Origin: Halobacteriales archaeon
GTDB lineage: Archaea; Halobacteriota; Halobacteria; Halobacteriales; SKSH01
Direction: 5' to 3'
Length of the DNA stretch: 7,184 nucleotides
NCBI GenBank assembly: GCA_007118075.1
Contig: SKSH01000219.1
Coordinates: 1 to 7,184, forward strand
The notes under the pieces were generated by a model, which ran no database searches, was not told the origin of the DNA, and saw nothing but the letters and a program-made list of their open reading frames with translations. Within the stretch, counting starts at the first letter, position 1; each line of letters starts with the position of its first letter. Made by a program: the position numbers and the translations under genes. This document shows positions 1 to 5,419 of this stretch, piece by piece.

Positions 1-148
1 AGCCGTTCAGATCCATGGCGGGTATGGCTACGTATCCGAGACGGATGTCGAACGGCTCTACCGCGACGCGAAGGTGACGACCATCTACGAGGGGACCACA
101 CAGATTCAAAAAAAGATCATTGCCCGGCACGTCCTCACGGACGCCTAA
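1..148 (+). CDS. Acyl-CoA dehydrogenase, C-terminal fragment (5' end outside window)
   Basis: The reading frame enters from the left (first full codon at base 2) and ends at TAA 146-148, leaving 48 residues. They carry the C-terminal signature of the acyl-CoA dehydrogenase family: an IHGGYGY motif, then RDAK and IYEGTTQIQ. In medium- and short-chain family members the Glu of the YEGT motif is the catalytic base that removes the alpha proton of the acyl-CoA; here it is residue 30 of the fragment. The full enzyme would be an FAD-dependent cytoplasmic flavoprotein of about 380 residues that oxidises an acyl-CoA to the 2-enoyl-CoA and passes electrons to ETF. The substrate cannot be told from this piece. 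Its last 14 bases overlap the 3' end of the facing membrane protein gene. Confidence 0.93.
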   Translation, partial: AVQIHGGYGYVSETDVERLYRDAKVTTIYEGTTQIQKKIIARHVLTDA

Positions 149-353
149 GCGTTCCTCGTGCATTGAGGTATACCGAGATAGCCGTCAGAAACCACACCAA
201 TGCAGCAATCGTCGTCGCGTAGACGACCCGTCCGGACCAACCGTCGAACTCGACTAACAAACCACCTAGCGCGATTATCGGGGTACCGATCACCACGGTG
301 AGGATGAATGTCATCTCCATGACCCAACGGTAATCGACCGATTCCTCTGCCAT
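135..353 (-). CDS. Small two-helix membrane protein, possibly haloarchaeal DUF5822-like
   Basis: A 72-residue protein with two predicted transmembrane helices: about residues 14-34 (TFILTVVIGTPIIALGGLLV) and about 44-64 (VVYATTIAALVWFLTAISVY). A short acidic N-terminus (MAEESVDYRW) precedes them. From memory the VDYxWVM start followed by a TFI/LTVVIG helix resembles small haloarchaeal proteins annotated as DUF5822; this is a recollection, not a search result. Function is unknown. I chose ATG 353 over an in-frame GTG at 374. A GAGG Shine-Dalgarno at 362-359 sits five bases before the ATG, whereas the GTG would overlap the upstream gene and has no such site. The gene begins seven bases after the stop of the 90-residue membrane protein, so the two are probably cotranscribed. 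Its end overlaps the facing acyl-CoA dehydrogenase gene by 14 bases. Confidence 0.72.
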   Translation of the reverse strand: MAEESVDYRWVMEMTFILTVVIGTPIIALGGLLVEFDGWSGRVVYATTIAALVWFLTAISVYLNARGTLRRP

Positions 354-358
354 GACGG

Positions 359-362
359 CCTC
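359..362 (-). promoter_or_regulatory. Shine-Dalgarno GAGG before the 72-residue membrane protein gene
   Basis: Read on the minus strand, GAGG lies five bases before ATG 353 and overlaps the TGA stop (363-361) of the preceding gene. This fits translation of a second cistron in a two-gene transcript and decides the start codon. Confidence 0.6.
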
Positions 363-633
363 AGAAGAAGGCACCCCGCCACCAGGGTGCGAATGCGAAG
401 GCCAGTGCGATCAATAAAAAGAGAACCCCTATCCCGCGAATCGCCAAGATAGCTCGGTGACCTGGGCTCGGGTCTGAACCCCACTGGCCGCCACTGCCCG
501 TATCGGCACCACGGTAAAGGTAGATCACATACCGATAGACCGTCTGTGGTGCCAGGAGGAACAAGAGGCCGAGAACGATGGCGATACCGAGTGAGGCCAC
601 CTCCTCAAAATAGTATTCCCCGATGTCGTACAT
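361..633 (-). CDS. Small two-helix membrane protein, unknown function
   Basis: A 90-residue protein that I do not recognise by name. It has two hydrophobic segments: about residues 12-30 (VASLGIAIVLGLLFLLAPQ) and about 61-83 (AILAIRGIGVLFLLIALAFAFAP). They are joined by a Gly/Ser-rich, partly basic loop (RGADTGSGGQWGSDPSPGHR), probably a hairpin membrane protein. The helix-PxxxYR...RxxGxxFLLI pattern is common among small, poorly characterised haloarchaeal membrane proteins. The frame is open back to a GTG at 666, but a TATA-like TTTAAG at 663-658 is centred about 27 bases upstream of ATG 633. That would make the transcript leaderless at 633 and place the GTG upstream of the promoter element. 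It is the first gene of a mini-operon with the 72-residue protein and is divergent from panB. Confidence 0.7.
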   Translation of the reverse strand: MYDIGEYYFEEVASLGIAIVLGLLFLLAPQTVYRYVIYLYRGADTGSGGQWGSDPSPGHRAILAIRGIGVLFLLIALAFAFAPWWRGAFF

Positions 634-657
634 GTACGAGGCTGGCAGCGCCGAATG

Positions 658-663
658 CTTAAA
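658..663 (-). promoter_or_regulatory. TATA-like box for the small membrane protein operon
   Basis: TTTAAG on the minus strand is centred about 27.5 bases upstream of ATG 633, the spacing expected in archaea between the TATA centre and a transcription start at the first base of a leaderless mRNA. No Shine-Dalgarno precedes ATG 633, which agrees with a leaderless transcript. Confidence 0.55.
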
Positions 664-683
664 CACACCGAGCGACCGGGTGG

Positions 684-689
684 CTTAAT
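684..689 (+). promoter_or_regulatory. TATA-like box for panB
   Basis: CTTAAT on the plus strand is centred 27.5 bases before ATG 714, so it favours that start and a leaderless message. It is only about 18 bases from the upstream ATG at 705. Together with TTTAAG at 658-663 it makes a compact divergent promoter, the two boxes being about 26 bases apart and facing away from each other. Confidence 0.5.
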
Positions 690-713
690 CATCATCCAAC
701 CGAGATGGCCACC

Positions 714-1526
714 ATGGTCGTTCGCGTAACCGATATCCGTGAGTGGGATGCTGATCGGCCGATCACCATGCTCACGGCATACGATACCCCAACCGCCAGG
801 ATCGTTGATGAAGCTGGTATCGACATGATCCTCGTGGGTGACAGCGTCGGCAACACGATGCTTGGCTACGAGAACACACTTCCGGTGACGATCGAGCAGA
901 TGATGAGTCACACCTCAGCGGTCGCCCGTGGAGCGGAGAATGCACTGGTCATCGCCGATATGCCCTTCCTCAGCTACGGGGCTAGTCGAGCCGACGCAAT
1001 CGAGCACTGTGGACGGATGTTGAAAGAAGCGAACGCCGCCGCCATCAAACTCGAATCCGGACCGCATACCGTCGAGTTGACCGAAGAGCTGACTAACCTC
1101 GGAATCCCCGTCCAAGCACATTTGGGTCTCACTCCCCAGCATGAGCACCAACTTGGTGGACTTGCACGACAGGGGACGAGGACGTCGGCTGCAGAGCAAA
1201 TCATCGAACTCTCCAGTGCACACGAGACTGCCGGTGCTTTCTCGCTCGTGCTCGAGCACGTACCGGCGAATCTCGCCGAGCGGATCACCAACGAGCTCGA
1301 GATTCCAACCATCGGCATCGGCGCCGGCACACACTGTGACGGGCAGGTGCTGGTGGTCAATGATGTGATCGGACTCAGCGAACGAGCCGCTCCCTTCTCA
1401 GCACAATTCGGCGAGGTGGGTGCTGAGATGCGGCGAGCCATCGACCGATATCGCGATGCGGTAGTCCAAGGCGAATATCCAGGCGAGGAGCACAGTCACG
1501 TCGAACCGGATCTCTTTGAAAGCTGA
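714..1526 (+). CDS. panB: 3-methyl-2-oxobutanoate hydroxymethyltransferase (ketopantoate hydroxymethyltransferase)
   Basis: PanB transfers a hydroxymethyl group from 5,10-methylenetetrahydrofolate (or the archaeal pterin equivalent) to 2-oxoisovalerate, giving ketopantoate, the first committed step towards pantoate and coenzyme A. The 270-residue protein is a TIM barrel of normal family length. Visible active-site signatures are ILVGDSVGN (Mg ligand Asp43), ADMPF (Asp82), KLESG (Lys112 and Glu114), AHLGLTPQH and the catalytic Glu181 in VLEHVPA; IGIGAG follows near residue 200. All key residues are present. ATG 714 gives MVVRVTDIRE, which matches the usual haloarchaeal PanB N-terminus better than ATG 705 (three more residues), and it has a TATA-like box at the leaderless distance. 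The gene is divergent from the membrane protein pair. Its last 31 bases overlap the facing hydrolase gene. Confidence 0.95.
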   Translation: MVVRVTDIREWDADRPITMLTAYDTPTARIVDEAGIDMILVGDSVGNTMLGYENTLPVTIEQMMSHTSAVARGAENALVIADMPFLSYGASRADAIEHCGRMLKEANAAAIKLESGPHTVELTEELTNLGIPVQAHLGLTPQHEHQLGGLARQGTRTSAAEQIIELSSAHETAGAFSLVLEHVPANLAERITNELEIPTIGIGAGTHCDGQVLVVNDVIGLSERAAPFSAQFGEVGAEMRRAIDRYRDAVVQGEYPGEEHSHVEPDLFES

Positions 1527-2299
1527 GCAACGTGGTCGAGGAATGCCTCGAGATTCGTATTGAAGCTGGTCGGCCGTTCGAGCATGACGAGATGTGCCGC
1601 GTCCTCGACGAGCGATAACACGCCATGTTCGAGGTTCCGAGCGAGATACTGATGGTACATCGGCGGAGTGAGCCGATCACGGGAACCACCGATCGCCAGC
1701 ACCGGAATATCGACCTCGTCGAGCCGGTCTCTGACATCGAATGAATGGCAGGTGAGGTAATCCCTCTCAGTGATCTGTCTGCCACACGCCCGCATTGCAT
1801 CTCGAGATGCCGCTTCAAGCCGCTCATCCACCCCGTCAGTGAAGAGGAGATCCGGTCTATGCAGGAAGTCGATCGCACCGTCGAAGTCTGCGGTCATCAT
1901 CTGCCGAATATCCTCGTGCACCGCGAGCTTGGCTCCGCTGCCAACGAGGACAGCCGCAGTCGGGTCAAGCTCGGTCTCGAGCAGGGCCCACTGGACAACG
2001 GCCCCACCGAGTGAGTTCCCGATGACGACATCAGCAGCTTCAGCCTCGGCCACAGCGGCCAGATCGGCAGCATATACCTCAAGGCAGGATGGCCCAGCGG
2101 CGACCTCGATATCGGACGAGGATCCGTGGCCGGTCAGATCTAGAGCGACCACTCGGTGTGAGCTGGCGAGTCGGTCTTGTGCCTTCCAAACACGACGGTC
2201 CGCACCACTCCCGTGGACGAACACGAGGGTCTTCGAGCCGTCACCTCGATCGGCCACCCGATAGGCGGTGCGACGACCAGCATGTTCGACCGACTTCAT
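1496..2299 (-). CDS. Alpha/beta-fold hydrolase, substrate unknown
   Basis: A 267-residue cytoplasmic protein of the alpha/beta hydrolase superfamily, at the usual length for a single-domain member. The oxyanion-hole motif HGSG is at residues 29-32 and a DLTGHG turn follows near 54-59. The nucleophile elbow GNSLGG puts Ser96 in place. The acid is Asp208 in GGSRDRLTP and the base His236 in AAHLVMLERP, so the triad is complete. Residues of about 125-190 form the variable cap region. The family includes esterases, lactonases, C-C bond hydrolases and haloperoxidase-like enzymes, and the sequence does not show which reaction applies; a role linked to panB would be guesswork. A TATA-like CTTTAG at 2328-2323 lies about 26 bases before ATG 2299 with no Shine-Dalgarno, so the mRNA is probably leaderless. 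The 3' end overlaps panB by 31 bases, tail to tail. Confidence 0.9.
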   Translation of the reverse strand: MKSVEHAGRRTAYRVADRGDGSKTLVFVHGSGADRRVWKAQDRLASSHRVVALDLTGHGSSSDIEVAAGPSCLEVYAADLAAVAEAEAADVVIGNSLGGAVVQWALLETELDPTAAVLVGSGAKLAVHEDIRQMMTADFDGAIDFLHRPDLLFTDGVDERLEAASRDAMRACGRQITERDYLTCHSFDVRDRLDEVDIPVLAIGGSRDRLTPPMYHQYLARNLEHGVLSLVEDAAHLVMLERPTSFNTNLEAFLDHVAQLSKRSGST

Positions 2300-2322
2300 C
2301 TGCGATACATCCGAGGCTGTCG

Positions 2323-2328
2323 CTAAAG
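2323..2328 (-). promoter_or_regulatory. TATA-like box for the alpha/beta hydrolase gene
   Basis: CTTTAG on the minus strand is centred 26.5 bases before ATG 2299, the leaderless spacing. It is a weak match to the haloarchaeal TTTAWA-type box, so the assignment rests mainly on position. Confidence 0.42.
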
Positions 2329-2358
2329 CATTCGGTGGTTCCCGGCCTACCGGTCTGC

Positions 2359-2365
2359 TTTTATA
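2359..2365 (+). promoter_or_regulatory. TATA-like box TTTTATA upstream of cdc48
   Basis: This is the best TATA match in the 191-bp divergent region. It predicts a plus-strand transcript starting near 2389, giving a 5' leader of about 100 bases before ATG 2491. The predicted start falls inside the 23-nt palindrome at 2371-2393, so a protein bound there could block transcription. A second, nearer candidate lies at 2443-2448. Confidence 0.42.
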
Positions 2366-2370
2366 CCTAC

Positions 2371-2393
2371 AAGATTTACCTTAGGTTAGTCTT
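2371..2393. promoter_or_regulatory. Operator-like 23-nt imperfect palindrome
   Basis: The left arm AAGATTTACCT and right arm AGGTTAGTCTT flank a central T at 2382. Nine of eleven position pairs are Watson-Crick complementary; the exceptions are T/G (2375/2389) and T/T (2377/2387). The core ACCT-T-AGGT is perfect. It sits directly downstream of TTTTATA and about 45 bp upstream of the hydrolase TATA-like box, a good place for a dimeric regulator to act on cdc48 and perhaps on both genes. The symmetry is seen directly; the operator role is inferred. It is unlikely to be an RNA hairpin, because the arms run nearly to the centre and the predicted start lies inside it. Confidence 0.45.
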
Positions 2394-2442
2394 CGTGTAG
2401 GTCGTCGTTTACGTTCGCCCACTATGAGACGAGTCGGCGAGC

Positions 2443-2448
2443 TTTATC
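2443..2448 (+). promoter_or_regulatory. Alternative, proximal TATA-like box for cdc48
   Basis: TTTATC, within GCTTTATCC, would direct transcription from about 2472 and leave a leader of about 19 bases. No Shine-Dalgarno is visible before ATG 2491. Sequence alone does not decide between this and TTTTATA at 2359-2365, and both could be used. Confidence 0.33.
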
Positions 2449-2458
2449 CGGCGTCAGC

Positions 2459-2489
2459 ACGAACGGGAACTTACGAACTCAGTACGAAC
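2459..2489 (+). repeat. ACGAAC direct repeats just before cdc48
   Basis: ACGAAC occurs at 2459-2464, 2473-2478 and 2484-2489, with an extra GAAC at 2467-2470. The last two copies extend to TACGAAC and are spaced 11 bp apart, about one helical turn. The array ends one base before ATG 2491. It could be a protein-binding site or part of the mRNA leader; no known element is recognised. Confidence 0.35.
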
Positions 2490-2490
2490 C

Positions 2491-4752
2491 ATGAAGGTAT
2501 ACGTCAAACCACTCAAGCAGAAGGATGCCGGCCGTGGACTGGCCGCCCTCGACCGAGAGGCGATCGAGCGACTCGGACTCGAGAGCGGGGATTACATCGT
2601 CATCGAGGGACCGGAAGGAGATCGGGCGGTCGCCAGGGTGTGGCCTGGATACCCAGAGGATACCGGACGTTCCATCATTCGGATCGACGGGAATCTCCGC
2701 CAGACGGTTGGGGCGAACATCGATGATACCGTAGTGATCGAACCAGCCGATGTCAAACCGGGGGCTACCGTCACCGTAGCACTCCCACAGAACCTTCGGA
2801 TCAGCGGTGACATCGGCCCGCTCATCAGAGAACGACTCAGTGGGCGTGCGGTGACCAAAGGACAAACTGTTGCGATTCCCTTCGGATTCGGTGGATTCAG
2901 CGGTTCTCGGGCGGTTCCATTGAAAATTGCTGACTGTGATCCCGAGGATACCGTCGTCGTCACGGATACCACCGAGTTCGTCATCAGTGATCGCTCTGCA
3001 GAACAGATCACCTCTGAGACGGAGGTCGCTCGGGCAACTCCTTCAGTGAGTTATGAGGATATCGGTGGCCTCGACCGCGAGCTCGAACAGGTCCGTGAGA
3101 TGATCGAGCTCCCGATGCGGCACCCTGAGTTGTTCAGGCAACTCGGCATCGAGCCGCCCAAGGGGGTCTTGCTCTACGGTCCACCGGGAACCGGGAAGAC
3201 ATTGATGGCCAAGGCCATCGCAAACGAGATCGATGCCTACTTCACGACGATCTCGGGGCCCGAGATCATGTCGAAATACTACGGTGAGAGCGAGGAACAA
3301 CTCCGCGATATCTTCGATGAGGCCGGACAGAACTCACCGGCGATCATCTTCGTCGATGAGATCGACTCGATCGCACCGAAACGTGAGGAGGTCAGCGGTG
3401 ATGTCGAGCGTCGGGTTGTCGCCCAACTCCTCTCGCTGATGGATGGCCTCGAAGAGCGTGGTGATGTGGTCGTCATCGGTGCAACGAACCGACCAGATGC
3501 ACTTGATCCTGCCCTCCGACGTGGGGGTCGATTCGATCGGGAAATCCAGGTCGGAGTTCCAGATCGAGATGGCCGGATGGAGATACTTCAGGTGCATACC
3601 CGCGGGATGCCACTTGCAGAGGATGTCGATCTGGAGGTGCTCGCCGATGGGACACACGGGTTCGTCGGTGCAGATATGGAGACCCTGACGAAGGAGGCAG
3701 CGATGAACTCACTTCGGCGGATCCGGCCGGAGATCGACCTCGACGCTGATGAGATCGATGCAGAGATCATCGAAGGGCTCAGGGTCACCCGTCGTGATTT
3801 CAAGGAGGCGCTGAAATCGGTTGAACCATCGGCAATGCGGGAGGTATTCGCTGAGGTACCGGATGTGACATGGGAGGACGTCGGTGGGCTCGAATCGACC
3901 AAGGAACGGCTACGAGAGACGATCCAATGGCCACTCATGTACCCAGAAGTTTTCGAGACGATGGACCTCAATGCGGCAAAGGGAGTCCTGCTGTACGGTC
4001 CACCAGGCACGGGGAAGACCCTCCTGGCGAAGGCCGTCGCCAACGAGGCAGATAGCAACTTCATCCCCATCAAGGGGCCGGAACTCATCAACAAGTACGT
4101 CGGTGAGTCTGAGCGGGGGGTCAGAGAGATCTTCTCCAAAGCGAGGGAGAATGCTCCCTCGATCGTGTTCTTCGATGAGATCGACTCGATCGCCTCAGAA
4201 CGGGGCAGAGGACACGGGGACTCCCAGGTGACCGAGCGAGTCGTCTCGCAACTCCTGACCGAACTCGATGGTATCGAAGAGCTAGAGGATGTCGTGGTCG
4301 TCGCTGCGACGAACCGGCCGGACATGATCGATTCGGCCTTGCTCAGACCCGGTCGGCTCGACCGTCACATCAATGTCCCCGCTCCCGATACCGATGCCAG
4401 GCGCGCCATCTTCGAGGTGCACACCAGAAACAAACCACTCGCCGATAACGTCGATCTTGACGATCTCGCGGAACTGACCGAAGGGTATGTCGGTGCCGAT
4501 ATCGAGGCGGTCTGCCGAGAGGCGGCGATGGCCGCCAGCCGTGAACTCATCAAAACGGTTGACCGCGACGAAGTGGCAGAGAGCGTGAAGAATGCACTCA
4601 TCAACCGAGACCACTTCGAAGCGGCACTCGATGAGGTCAAACCATCATACACTGAGGAGATGCGTCGGACCTACAACAACATCGAAGAGCGCTTCCAGGA
4701 AGTACCGGGCGAGGACCCATCAGACGAAAGAATGCACCGCACCTTCCACTGA
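2491..4752 (+). CDS. CDC48/VAT-family double AAA+ ATPase (p97-like unfoldase)
   Basis: A 753-residue protein with the full CDC48 layout. The N domain comprises a double-psi barrel at about 1-90 and the CDC48_2 subdomain at about 95-170. D1 is at about 185-440 and D2 at about 455-715, followed by a short tail. D1 has Walker A GPPGTGKT (230-237), Walker B IIFVDEID (285-292), sensor-1 ATNRPD and arginine fingers Arg344/Arg347. D2 has Walker A 503-510, Walker B IVFFDEID (558-565), ATNRPD and arginine fingers Arg619/Arg622. Pore loops carry aromatics in both rings (KYYGES near 262-267, NKYVGES near 534-540), as in archaeal VAT and unlike p97 D1, suggesting a processive unfoldase. It acts as a cytoplasmic hexamer that threads proteins, probably into the 20S proteasome; the tail ends MHRTFH. 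The start MKVYVKPLKQKDAGRGLA is canonical for haloarchaeal members. D2 (SALLRPGRLDRH) resembles one of several haloarchaeal paralogues. Only 10 bp separates its stop from the facing gins gene. Confidence 0.96.
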   Translation: MKVYVKPLKQKDAGRGLAALDREAIERLGLESGDYIVIEGPEGDRAVARVWPGYPEDTGRSIIRIDGNLRQTVGANIDDTVVIEPADVKPGATVTVALPQNLRISGDIGPLIRERLSGRAVTKGQTVAIPFGFGGFSGSRAVPLKIADCDPEDTVVVTDTTEFVISDRSAEQITSETEVARATPSVSYEDIGGLDRELEQVREMIELPMRHPELFRQLGIEPPKGVLLYGPPGTGKTLMAKAIANEIDAYFTTISGPEIMSKYYGESEEQLRDIFDEAGQNSPAIIFVDEIDSIAPKREEVSGDVERRVVAQLLSLMDGLEERGDVVVIGATNRPDALDPALRRGGRFDREIQVGVPDRDGRMEILQVHTRGMPLAEDVDLEVLADGTHGFVGADMETLTKEAAMNSLRRIRPEIDLDADEIDAEIIEGLRVTRRDFKEALKSVEPSAMREVFAEVPDVTWEDVGGLESTKERLRETIQWPLMYPEVFETMDLNAAKGVLLYGPPGTGKTLLAKAVANEADSNFIPIKGPELINKYVGESERGVREIFSKARENAPSIVFFDEIDSIASERGRGHGDSQVTERVVSQLLTELDGIEELEDVVVVAATNRPDMIDSALLRPGRLDRHINVPAPDTDARRAIFEVHTRNKPLADNVDLDDLAELTEGYVGADIEAVCREAAMAASRELIKTVDRDEVAESVKNALINRDHFEAALDEVKPSYTEEMRRTYNNIEERFQEVPGEDPSDERMHRTFH
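3353..3374 (+). repeat. 22-nt direct repeat, copy 1 (D1 Walker B codons of cdc48)
   Basis: This stretch encodes the DEIDSIA Walker B region of D1 and is identical to 4172-4193 in D2. The copies are 819 bp (273 codons) apart and in the same frame. The identity reflects the ancient domain duplication under strong protein constraint plus shared codon choice; it is not a mobile element. Confidence 0.6.
4172..4193 (+). repeat. 22-nt direct repeat, copy 2 (D2 Walker B codons of cdc48)
   Basis: Identical to 3353-3374. It encodes the same DEIDSIA segment in the second ATPase domain. In-register recombination between the copies would delete exactly 273 codons and leave one hybrid ATPase domain. Confidence 0.6.
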
Positions 4753-4762
4753 GCGATCAGAA

Positions 4763-5419
4763 TCACTCCTCGACCTGTTCTGCCACCTCTCGCTCGATGA
4801 GTGCTCTCGCGTTCTCGACCGGGAGTGAGACGACATCGCCAGCCGCGAGATCATATTCACGCTCATCGACACCGAGGATCGTTCCAACCGTCTCGACGAT
4901 ATGCACCAAGATTCGATCACCAGACCGTGGCTCGTCGTCCGTTTCAGCGGGTGCTTCTTCTGACGCTACCGACGGTGGCTCGACGTCCTCGGCATCGTCG
5001 GGCGATATCTCTTGCTCCGGCGGTGTCGGGAGGTCTGCATCGATCCCCTCGATAGCTGCTGCCCGGGTGTGCTGGATACTCTCGACGACGACCTGATAGA
5101 ATCGTGCCTCCTCAGCGGTCATGGCAGGGGGATCGGCGGCCTGGCCGACCACATCTGTCAGTGCATGGGTGAGTAACTTGGAGATACGGTGTTCAAAAAT
5201 CGATGAGAGCACCTCAGCGGCTGAGTTGTGTTTGTCGTTAAGTCGCTCGACGGCAGGATCTGAGAGCGGGTCATCTGACGCCTCGAACTGCCGGTTGCGC
5301 TCTTCCTCGAGCTCCTCGACGAATGACCGAGCCTCCCCATAGAAAGAGGGACGAAGTGGTTGCAACTCACCGCTTTCGCGTTCATCATCTCGAACCGCTC
5401 TGAGTTCATCGAGGTTCAT
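4763..5419 (-). CDS. GINS complex subunit (archaeal Gins51/Gins15 type)
   Basis: A 218-residue replication factor. GINS binds and activates the MCM helicase together with the Cdc45/GAN-RecJ protein; many archaea build it from a single subunit as a homotetramer. Residues 1-125 form the helical A domain, with a typical start (MNLDELRAVRDDERESGELQPL, then SFYGEA) and helices around EELEEERNRQ and SIFEHRISKLL. A Pro/Glu/Asp-rich, probably disordered linker follows at about 126-167. The small C-terminal B domain spans about 168-215 (ILVHIVETVGTILGVDEREYDL, then AGDVVSLPVENARALIER). The A-then-B order is that of the Sld5/Psf1-like Gins51 class. ATG 5419 overlaps the priS stop in an ATGA and has an AGGTG Shine-Dalgarno five bases upstream, so it is probably translated by coupling to priS. 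Overall similarity in this family is low, so the call rests on domain pattern and on the priS neighbour. Confidence 0.87.
   Translation of the reverse strand: MNLDELRAVRDDERESGELQPLRPSFYGEARSFVEELEEERNRQFEASDDPLSDPAVERLNDKHNSAAEVLSSIFEHRISKLLTHALTDVVGQAADPPAMTAEEARFYQVVVESIQHTRAAAIEGIDADLPTPPEQEISPDDAEDVEPPSVASEEAPAETDDEPRSGDRILVHIVETVGTILGVDEREYDLAAGDVVSLPVENARALIEREVAEQVEE

Noticed and set aside
354..374. GTG 374 as the start of the 72-residue membrane protein
   Set aside because: It would overlap the preceding gene by 14 bases without a Shine-Dalgarno, while ATG 353 has GAGG at the right distance.
705..713. ATG 705 as the panB start
   Set aside because: Only three residues longer. ATG 714 matches the family N-terminus and the TATA spacing better, although 705 cannot be fully excluded.
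1375..1878. 167-codon minus-strand frame across the panB/hydrolase junction
   Set aside because: It overlaps both well-supported genes in another frame, is Arg/Ser-rich, and shows no family motif.
2366..2401. CCTAC ... GTAGG outer arms around the palindrome as an RNA hairpin or terminator
   Set aside because: The outer arms are offset by three bases from the inner symmetry, no plus-strand gene ends upstream, there is no U-tract after it, and the predicted transcription start lies inside.
2424..2726. Plus-strand frame of 100 codons starting at ATG 2424, overlapping the start of cdc48
   Set aside because: It runs out of frame through the conserved CDC48 N domain, has no recognisable family features, and has no TATA box at a suitable distance. 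At most its first codons could act as an upstream frame.
3588..4325. 245-codon minus-strand frame antisense to cdc48
   Set aside because: The translation is a low-complexity Ser/Arg/Thr-rich string, typical of the shadow opposite a GC-rich acidic haloarchaeal gene. The plus strand encodes unmistakable AAA+ motifs.
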